From Bdellovibrionales bacterium (GTDB lineage: Bacteria > Bdellovibrionota > Bacteriovoracia > Bacteriovoracales > Bacteriovoracaceae), in assembly GCA_005791855.1 (NCBI GenBank), contig SXUH01000272.1, positions 1 to 6,018 on the forward strand: a stretch of 6,018 bases of DNA, given 5' to 3'. Shown in pieces: positions 1 to 5,017 of the stretch. The notes under the pieces were generated by a model, which did no database searches, had not been told where the DNA came from, and was given only the letters and a program-made list of their open reading frames with translations. Every line of letters starts with the position of its first letter. Positions within the stretch are counted from its first letter, which is position 1. The position numbers and the translations under genes are program-made.

Positions 1-206
1 CCCAGCTCATCCTCGCCGACGAGCCGACGGCGAACCTCGACTCGAAGACCTCCCAGGAGATCATCGACCTCTTCAAGAAGCTCAACCAGGACTTCAAGCT
101 CACCTTCATCTTCTCGACCCACGACCAGCGCCTGATCGAACAGGTGCGGACGGTACTCTATATTAACGACGGACAGATCAAAGAAATAAGGACGCACAAT
201 GTTTAA
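1..206 (+). CDS. ABC transporter ATP-binding protein, LolD/MacB type (3' end only)
   Basis: This is the C-terminal 67 residues of an ABC ATPase, which would power a membrane permease from the cytoplasm; the 5' part lies outside the window, and the first complete codon is at base 3. The fragment shows a Walker B segment LILADEPTANLD (visible residues 2-13), including the catalytic glutamate and D-loop, then the switch histidine in FSTHD (H40), then a YINDGQI tail. The ADEPT-NLD Walker B with a THD switch is typical of the LolD/MacB/FtsE subfamily, which pairs with FtsX-like permeases in lipoprotein release or efflux. The stop codon lies inside the next gene (8-base overlap), so the two are almost certainly co-transcribed. 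A LolA-like protein directly downstream favours a lipoprotein or envelope-export role. The exact substrate cannot be seen, and the permease is presumably upstream. Confidence 0.93.
   Translation, partial: QLILADEPTANLDSKTSQEIIDLFKKLNQDFKLTFIFSTHDQRLIEQVRTVLYINDGQIKEIRTHNV
188..192 (+). promoter_or_regulatory. Ribosome binding site of the LolA-like gene
   Basis: AAGGA lies 6 bases before the ATG at 199, inside the end of the ABC ATPase gene. It supports ATG 199 as the start and fits translational coupling across the 8-base overlap. Confidence 0.7.
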
Positions 207-939
207 GAAATTTTTCCGAAGAGATTTTGTTTTCTGCGTGGCCCTCGGGGCGAACGTCAACAGCGCGGACCACTGGACCGAGTACGCCGACAAGGAGATG
301 CGCGGTGACCGCTCCCACTCGGAGCTCACCATGACCATCCAGACCCCGAACTGGACCCGGGAGCTCGAGATCGAGTCGGACGTCGAAGGGAAGTCCCTCG
401 CCCTCTCGACGATCCAGTCGCCGGCCAAGGAGAAGGGCATCCGCACGCTCCGGATCGAGAACAACATGTGGAACTACTTCCCGAAGCTCAAGCGGAAGGT
501 CGCCGTCTCCTCCTCGATGCTCCTGGCGAGCTGGATGGGCTCGGACTTCACCAACGACGACGTCCTGAAGGCGTCGTCCATGAGCGAAGACTACAGCCAC
601 AAGTTCGGCAAGGACGCGAAGGTCGGGGGCCAGGACTACAAGGTCATCGAGAACCTCGCGAAGTCGACCTCGAAGGTGATGTGGCCCCGGATCGTCACCT
701 ACGCCTCCAAGAAGGACTGCCTCCCGCGGATCTACGAGTACTACGACAAGCAGGGCACGCTCCGCCGGACCCTCACGCTCGACGACCTCAAGACCTTCGA
801 CGGCCACAAGGTCCTCACCCGCTGGGAGATGAAGCCCCAGGATGACAAGACGAAGAAGACCGTCATCACCTACAAGGACATCAAGTTCAACACGTCCTTC
901 AAGCCGAACCACTTCTCCCAGAACAACCTGGCGGACTAG
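199..939 (+). CDS. Outer membrane lipoprotein-sorting protein, LolA-like
   Basis: The product (246 residues) resembles the family annotated as outer membrane lipoprotein-sorting protein, a LolA/LolB-like half-barrel that carries a lipid or lipoprotein across the periplasm. The hallmark is the segment around residues 107-121: MLLASWMGSDFTNDD closely matches the SWMGSDFTNDD signature, preceded by the usual WNYFPKLKRK (91-100). The N-terminus (KKFFRR, then FVFCVALGANV) looks like a short signal peptide with possible cleavage near residue 23. Length is normal for the family. ATG 199 has a good AAGGA site and overlaps the upstream ATPase gene; the beta-barrel gene follows after 3 bases. In this family, genes often sit beside MacB/FtsX-type ABC transporters or RND-type exporters, consistent with this context. 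The actual cargo is unknown. Confidence 0.88.
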   Translation: MFKKFFRRDFVFCVALGANVNSADHWTEYADKEMRGDRSHSELTMTIQTPNWTRELEIESDVEGKSLALSTIQSPAKEKGIRTLRIENNMWNYFPKLKRKVAVSSSMLLASWMGSDFTNDDVLKASSMSEDYSHKFGKDAKVGGQDYKVIENLAKSTSKVMWPRIVTYASKKDCLPRIYEYYDKQGTLRRTLTLDDLKTFDGHKVLTRWEMKPQDDKTKKTVITYKDIKFNTSFKPNHFSQNNLAD

Positions 940-942
940 CCC

Positions 943-2160
943 ATGAAGCTCCTCCTGCCCGTGCTCCTCTCCCTCTCCCTGCCGCTCGCGGCGGCGGTGG
1001 ACTCGGAATTCTCGGGCAACCTCGAGGCCCAGGGCCGGTACTCCTGGAACAACGAGCTCGCCAAGCGAGACCTGTTCCAGGACTGGGACTCCGGGGACTT
1101 CTACATGGTCTACGGGAACCTCAACGAGAAGATCAAGTTCGACGGCTCCCGGATCGAGGCGAACTGGTTCCTCCGGGGGACGGCCTCCGAGCTCTACACG
1201 CCTCCGGACGCGCCCTTCGCCCTCGGCTCGCGGGACCCGTACTTCGCGTCCCAGATCTTCACCTTCCCCAACGAGCTCGTCGCCCGGGACCTCTTCAACC
1301 TCCAGTACAAGAAGCGCGACGGCGTCTTCCAGCTCGAGTCCGTGCTCAACAAGCTCCTCCTCGAGTACGACATCGGCGACCACCGCCTCACCGTGGGCCG
1401 GATGTACATCAACTACGGCCTTGGGGAGATCTTCAACCCGGTGAACCCCTTCAACCAGCCGACGGGGCTGACCGCCATCTCGCAGGTGGCCCAGGGGAAC
1501 GACGGAATTTCCTTCAACAACTACTACACCGAGAAGCTCACGGTGCAGCTCTTCCTCCTCGGGGACCGGAAGAAGTCCGACGCCGAAGAAGATAAGATCC
1601 AGAAGACCGTCTGGGTCCGGGCCGAGGTCCAGCCGAACAGTGACCTGCAGCTCGACCTCGTGGCCGGCGAAGACCAGGACCGGTACAAGGCCGGGGGCCA
1701 GCTGAGCTACCGCCTCTCCGAAGCCATGGTCTTCACCCAGTTCCTCTACCAGACCAAGTACATCTCCGACGTTCCCTCGAACACACTCATCGACGCCATG
1801 CTCGGCTTCGACCAGCAGCTCACGGCAAAGTGGCACCTGCGCTTCGAGGGCGGCTACCAGGAGAAGAACCAGTTCGTGACCCTGGACTCCTTCGGCGAGC
1901 GCTTCCTCCCGACGGAGTACTTCGTCGCCATCGCCAACCAGTACGACGTCCACCCGCTGGTCAAGCTCAGCGGCACCGTGATCAACGACCTCAAGTCCGG
2001 CTTCACCTACGTCATCGCCAAGGGCACCCTCGACCTCGGCAACGACACCGAATTCGACGCCTTCGCCTTCGTCCCCGCCGCCCGGGGAGACGCCGCCGAC
2101 AACGACGCCCAGAAGCTCGTGACCACCGACATAGGAGCTGCCCTGAGGGTCTTCTTTTGA
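943..2160 (+). CDS. Outer-membrane beta-barrel protein of unknown function
   Basis: This 405-residue protein is predicted to be exported and inserted in the outer membrane. It begins with a clear signal peptide (MKLLLPVLLSLSLPLAAA, cleavage near residue 18). The rest is rich in alternating aromatic/polar strands (for example around 51-79, 146-160, 190-207, 258-273 and 295-314) and ends in LRVFF, a terminal Phe of the kind recognised by the BAM machinery. A GEIFNPVNPFNQPTG segment (161-175), after VGRMYINYGLG, resembles a motif seen in barrel proteins co-encoded with LolA-like and exporter genes. The gene lies 3 bases after the LolA-like gene, and its stop overlaps the next start. It may be the outer-membrane partner or receiver of the ABC/LolA-like system; this role is inferred from context. 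No specific family name can be given with confidence. Confidence 0.85.
   Translation: MKLLLPVLLSLSLPLAAAVDSEFSGNLEAQGRYSWNNELAKRDLFQDWDSGDFYMVYGNLNEKIKFDGSRIEANWFLRGTASELYTPPDAPFALGSRDPYFASQIFTFPNELVARDLFNLQYKKRDGVFQLESVLNKLLLEYDIGDHRLTVGRMYINYGLGEIFNPVNPFNQPTGLTAISQVAQGNDGISFNNYYTEKLTVQLFLLGDRKKSDAEEDKIQKTVWVRAEVQPNSDLQLDLVAGEDQDRYKAGGQLSYRLSEAMVFTQFLYQTKYISDVPSNTLIDAMLGFDQQLTAKWHLRFEGGYQEKNQFVTLDSFGERFLPTEYFVAIANQYDVHPLVKLSGTVINDLKSGFTYVIAKGTLDLGNDTEFDAFAFVPAARGDAADNDAQKLVTTDIGAALRVFF
2145..2149 (+). promoter_or_regulatory. Ribosome binding site deciding the TTG start at 2157
   Basis: GAGGG sits 7 bases before TTG 2157, which itself overlaps the barrel gene stop in TTGA. This spacing is the main support for a TTG start; the open frame further upstream is only a shadow of the barrel gene. 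Confidence 0.6.
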
Positions 2161-3023
2161 AGCACCGACTCCTCCTCAAGCTCTACGAAGTTTCCAAAGA
2201 CAACTTCATCCATTCCTGGACCCAGGCGATCCTGACCGCCCTCGTCCTTCCCCTCCTCCGGTTCGCCTACCTCCGCGCCAACCCCGAGGCGAGGGACCTC
2301 ATCCTCCGGCACTCCCTCCTCGAAGCCAACGGGTTCAACCTCTTCATGAGCGACGTGGACGTCACCATCATCGCCGACTCCCCGCCCGCGGTGAAGAAAC
2401 TCCTGCGGAGCTACTTCCGCATGAAGCGCCTCTTCCCGCTCCTTGGAGAACCGGAGGTCCACGCGCGAAGCCTCTGGGACGAGGTCAGTGCCCTCGCCTC
2501 CCCGGCGAACGAACTGGTCTGGTCGAAGGTCTTCCAGCTCCGGAAGCTCGGCTGGCAGCGGCGGCGGCTTGAGACGGAGGAGAATCCCTACCATCGGGCG
2601 AAGCTCCTCCGGGGCCTTGGGGCCACGAGGAAGAAGCTCCGAACTACGGAGGACGCCGTCGACCTCGAGGCCATCGTCCCAGGGTGTCCCGGATCCGAGA
2701 TCGCCTTCGCCTCTCCCTCGTACCTCGAGTACCTCGGCTGCTGGGTCGGAAGGCCCGGGGAGCGGGAGCACATCGTGCAGACCTCGAACCTGAGACTCGC
2801 TTCCGGCTTCTGCCAGCTGCTCCCAGGGCAGGACTGCCCGGACCCAGAGCTCCGGTCCCACCCGCTCCGGGGCTTTCTTACGCTGAAAGAGATCCTGGTG
2901 GCCCAGGCGTCCCTCGACCTCCACTCCTACCTGCGCTCCGACTTCGACCCAAGAGACCTCCAGTCCTGGATCGACCGCCTCCGAACCTCCATCTCCGGAG
3001 AGCCGCCTGCGCCCACGGTATGA
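2157..3023 (+). CDS. Putative nucleotidyltransferase-like protein (unknown function)
   Basis: The gene encodes 288 residues if it starts at TTG 2157 (start MKHRLLLKLYEV), chosen for its GAGGG site and the TTGA overlap with the upstream stop. The best clue is NLFMSDVDVTIIADSP (61-76): SDVDV followed by a hydrophobic strand resembles the metal-binding D-x-D of Pol-beta-fold nucleotidyltransferases, and the following helix RSYFRMKRLFPLLGEPEV (84-101) resembles similar proteins from polysaccharide clusters. The usual Gly-Ser motif before the aspartates is not evident, so it may be divergent or catalytically inactive. The N-terminal region has a moderately hydrophobic stretch (22-38) that could touch the membrane; the middle (126-163) is very basic. 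No signal peptide is seen, so it is probably cytoplasmic. Its tail overlaps the likely start of the membrane-protein gene. The existence of the gene is firm; the functional call is weak. Confidence 0.75.
   Translation: MKHRLLLKLYEVSKDNFIHSWTQAILTALVLPLLRFAYLRANPEARDLILRHSLLEANGFNLFMSDVDVTIIADSPPAVKKLLRSYFRMKRLFPLLGEPEVHARSLWDEVSALASPANELVWSKVFQLRKLGWQRRRLETEENPYHRAKLLRGLGATRKKLRTTEDAVDLEAIVPGCPGSEIAFASPSYLEYLGCWVGRPGEREHIVQTSNLRLASGFCQLLPGQDCPDPELRSHPLRGFLTLKEILVAQASLDLHSYLRSDFDPRDLQSWIDRLRTSISGEPPAPTV
2997..3002 (+). promoter_or_regulatory. Strong ribosome binding site in front of a possible CTG start (3007)
   Basis: GGAGAG lies 4 bases before CTG 3007, which is in frame with the downstream membrane-protein gene. 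The other candidate, GTG 3052, has only a weak, distant AAGG (3037-3040). The site lies within the last codons of the preceding gene, so coupled translation is likely. Confidence 0.45.
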
Positions 3024-3051
3024 CCTCTCCCCGTTCAAGGCCCTCGTTCTG

Positions 3052-4290
3052 GTGACCCTCGCCCTGAGCGTCGGGACGAGCATCGCTTCGAAGAACGCCC
3101 TCTTCGGCGACGGCGGCCTCTGGGTCCTTGAGATGCTGACCCAGGATAAGTTCATGGACTTCGACTGGCCCAGGAGGTTTGTGAACTACCTCACCCAGGC
3201 TCCTATGGTCTTCGGGATGCGGCTCGGGGTCCGCGAGGTGTCTAAGCTCGTCTATCTCCTCTCCTTCGGCCAGGTCTTCGTTCCGTCGTTCTTCTGGTTC
3301 CTCGGCCTGGTCAAGCTCCGGAACCATCCCCTGCTCTGGCCCTTCGTCGCCGTCTGCGCGGTCTGCTACCTGAACGTGAGCTTCCTCACGGTGGGAGAAT
3401 TCAACACCGCGTACGGCGTCTCCGCCTACCTCGTCACCCTCCTCATCTCCGAGGAGCGCCTCTCGAAGCTCGAGCTCCTGGCCCTCGCTTTCTGCAGCAC
3501 CGTCTGCGTCCTTTCCTACGAATCGATGAGCTTCCTCGCCCCTTTGCTCCTCTGCCTCGTGGTCCTCCGGTTCCGTCGAAGCTCGGTCCGGACCGAGAGG
3601 GTCGTCTTCGGGGTCTGCGCCCTGAACTGCGTCCTTGCCTTCGCCGTCGCGGTCTGGTCCATCACCCATCCGCGGGATCCCTCGAACCTCGCCCGGGCGG
3701 TGAAGTTCAGCCTGCTCTTCGGTCCGGGCCAGTTCGAACTCTCCGTCCTCTGCCTTGGAACCTACTTCATCTACGTCACTGCCCGGAACCGCTGGGTTTC
3801 CCTCGTAAGCAGCGTCATTTCCCTCGGGCTTGCCTTCGTCCTCTTCGCTCCCGCCTTCTGGGCTGACCCCGGCCAACACCACCGGATGCGGATCGTGAGC
3901 GGGGCCGTCCTCTTCCTCTCCAGCTCTCTCTTCGCTTTCCTCGTGGGGAAGCAGATGAAGGTCGGCGAGCTCCGGTACTACGGGATCCCCGTTCTCCTTT
4001 TCCTCTCGCTTTCTCTGTCAAAGTACAAGACCGCGAAGGACTTCGAGCTCTTCCTCTCGGACCTCCGGCACCAGCTGAACTCCCGGACCGGCGTCTTGAA
4101 CTTCTTCGAGACCGACCTCGAGAAGAAGTTCGGTTACTACTGGGCCCTGCCCTCGCTGAGCATCGTCCTCCGGAAAGACGCTTCCAGGGCCATCATGTCC
4201 GCCCCGCTTCCCCCGGGCTCCTGGCGGCCCTTCGATCCGGAGAAAGACCCGCCGGTGATCCCGGACAAGTTCGAGACCCTAGAACCGTAG
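3052..4290 (+). CDS. Polytopic membrane protein, possible GT-C-type glycosyltransferase
   Basis: Coordinates use the first standard start (GTG 3052, 412 residues), but the frame is probably translated from CTG 3007, adding 15 residues that complete the first membrane segment. From GTG, roughly nine or ten hydrophobic segments lie between residues 66 and 323 (for example 66-89, 94-116, 184-204, 226-243, 248-270, 281-299, 309-323), followed by a soluble tail of about 90 residues with ALPSLSIVL (365-373) and WRPFDP (391-396). The loop after the first segment carries GDGGLWVLEML (19-29) and DFDWPRR (36-42); an acidic first loop is typical of GT-C glycosyltransferases that use polyprenyl-phosphate sugars. 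I do not recognise the family. Proximity to dprE1/dprE2 makes a lipid-sugar-dependent transferase an attractive guess only. Its end overlaps dprE2 by 12 bases, convergently. Confidence 0.82.
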   Translation: MTLALSVGTSIASKNALFGDGGLWVLEMLTQDKFMDFDWPRRFVNYLTQAPMVFGMRLGVREVSKLVYLLSFGQVFVPSFFWFLGLVKLRNHPLLWPFVAVCAVCYLNVSFLTVGEFNTAYGVSAYLVTLLISEERLSKLELLALAFCSTVCVLSYESMSFLAPLLLCLVVLRFRRSSVRTERVVFGVCALNCVLAFAVAVWSITHPRDPSNLARAVKFSLLFGPGQFELSVLCLGTYFIYVTARNRWVSLVSSVISLGLAFVLFAPAFWADPGQHHRMRIVSGAVLFLSSSLFAFLVGKQMKVGELRYYGIPVLLFLSLSLSKYKTAKDFELFLSDLRHQLNSRTGVLNFFETDLEKKFGYYWALPSLSIVLRKDASRAIMSAPLPPGSWRPFDPEKDPPVIPDKFETLEP

Positions 4291-5016
4291 TCTCCGCATG
4301 ACGGCCCTCGGGATGAGTCTGATCACGAGCATGAGGTAGCGCCAGACGGCGGGGGTGTACGAGACCGAGCTCTTCGCCGTGATCGCCTTCACCACGTCCG
4401 CCGCGACCTTCTCCGGTGAGGAAAAGAGGATCCCCTGGTCGAGGTGCGCGGTCATCGCGGTCCGGACCATCCCGGGCCTCACGTCGAGGACGTGGACCCC
4501 GTGGTCCGCCAGCTTCGCCGCGAAGCCTTCGACGTACGCCTGCAGCCCCGCCTTGGCCGATCCGTAGACGTAGTTACTCCGGCGCCCCCGGTCCCCGGCC
4601 ACGGAGGAGATCACCGCGACGGTCCCGGATTTCTGTCGGACGAACACCGGTGCGAAGGCCGCGAGGAGGGCCGCGTGGGAAACGAAGTTCCCGAGTAGTG
4701 CCGCCGCCACCTCCGGGGCCGACTCCTCCACCTCTCTCTGCGCTGGCAGGGTTCCGTGGGCCACGAGGAGCAGGTCGATGGGAGACGCCGCCGCGGAAAC
4801 TTCCCGGAGGAGCGTCTCGAACTCCGTGATCCGATCTAGGTCGAAGACGATCTCCCGGACCTGTCCCGCTCCTCTCAAGGTCAGGTCGAGCTTGATGCTC
4901 CGGAGCTTCTCCCCGTTCCTTCCGACCAGGACGAAGTCGTGGGCCGCTCCCCGGAGCAGGGTCCGGCAGATCTCCTTTGCGATGGTGGAGCTCGCTCCGA
5001 GCACGACGATGTTCAT
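4279..5016 (-). CDS. dprE2: Decaprenylphospho-beta-D-erythro-pentofuranosid-2-ulose 2-reductase (DprE2-like SDR)
   Basis: This 245-residue short-chain dehydrogenase should reduce the 2-keto intermediate made by DprE1 to polyprenylphosphoryl-D-arabinofuranose, using NAD(P)H at the inner membrane. It has an N-terminal Rossmann nucleotide loop (VVLGASSTIAKE, 4-15), N110, and the catalytic Ser138, Tyr151 and Lys155 within SSVAGD and RGRRSNYVYGSAKAG (143-157). That stretch, the VRPGMVRTAMTAHL segment (179-192) and the C-terminal WRYLMLVIRLIPRAVMRRL (225-243) closely follow mycobacterial DprE2 (254 residues) rather than general SDRs. The last Gly of the usual nucleotide motif is Ala13. The start is ATG at 5016, with GGAG 4 bases upstream; longer upstream frames are shadows of dprE1. 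It follows dprE1 after 1 base, so the pair is co-translated. Organisms may use a polyprenyl lipid other than decaprenyl. Confidence 0.93.
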   Translation of the reverse strand: MNIVVLGASSTIAKEICRTLLRGAAHDFVLVGRNGEKLRSIKLDLTLRGAGQVREIVFDLDRITEFETLLREVSAAASPIDLLLVAHGTLPAQREVEESAPEVAAALLGNFVSHAALLAAFAPVFVRQKSGTVAVISSVAGDRGRRSNYVYGSAKAGLQAYVEGFAAKLADHGVHVLDVRPGMVRTAMTAHLDQGILFSSPEKVAADVVKAITAKSSVSYTPAVWRYLMLVIRLIPRAVMRRLRF

Positions 5017-5017
5017 A

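Noticed and set aside
136..164. Internal promoter with TATATT at 159-164
   Set aside because: The hexamer 17 bases upstream (TCGAAC) matches only three of six positions of TTGACA, and the site lies inside an operon; not enough to list as a feature.
178..1953. Minus-strand open frame of 591 codons opposite the LolA-like and barrel genes
   Set aside because: Its composition (long runs of V, L, E, G, R, D) is the typical antisense shadow of GC-rich genes. The plus strand carries two clear proteins with signal peptides and family motifs.
1830..2156. Upstream extension of the nucleotidyltransferase-like frame to a GTG at 1830
   Set aside because: The translation is Arg/Pro-rich and lies wholly within the barrel gene in another frame; sensible protein begins near the TTG at 2157.
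2007..3882. Two long minus-strand open frames (2007-3155 and 2878-3882)
   Set aside because: Low-complexity E/G/D/R-rich translations with no motifs, opposite genes with clear membrane segments and good ribosome sites; judged antisense shadows.
4273..4294. GAGAC/GTCTC inverted repeat at the convergent gene ends, as a bidirectional terminator
   Set aside because: The stem is only 5 base pairs with a 12-base loop and no flanking U tract on either strand; too weak to call.
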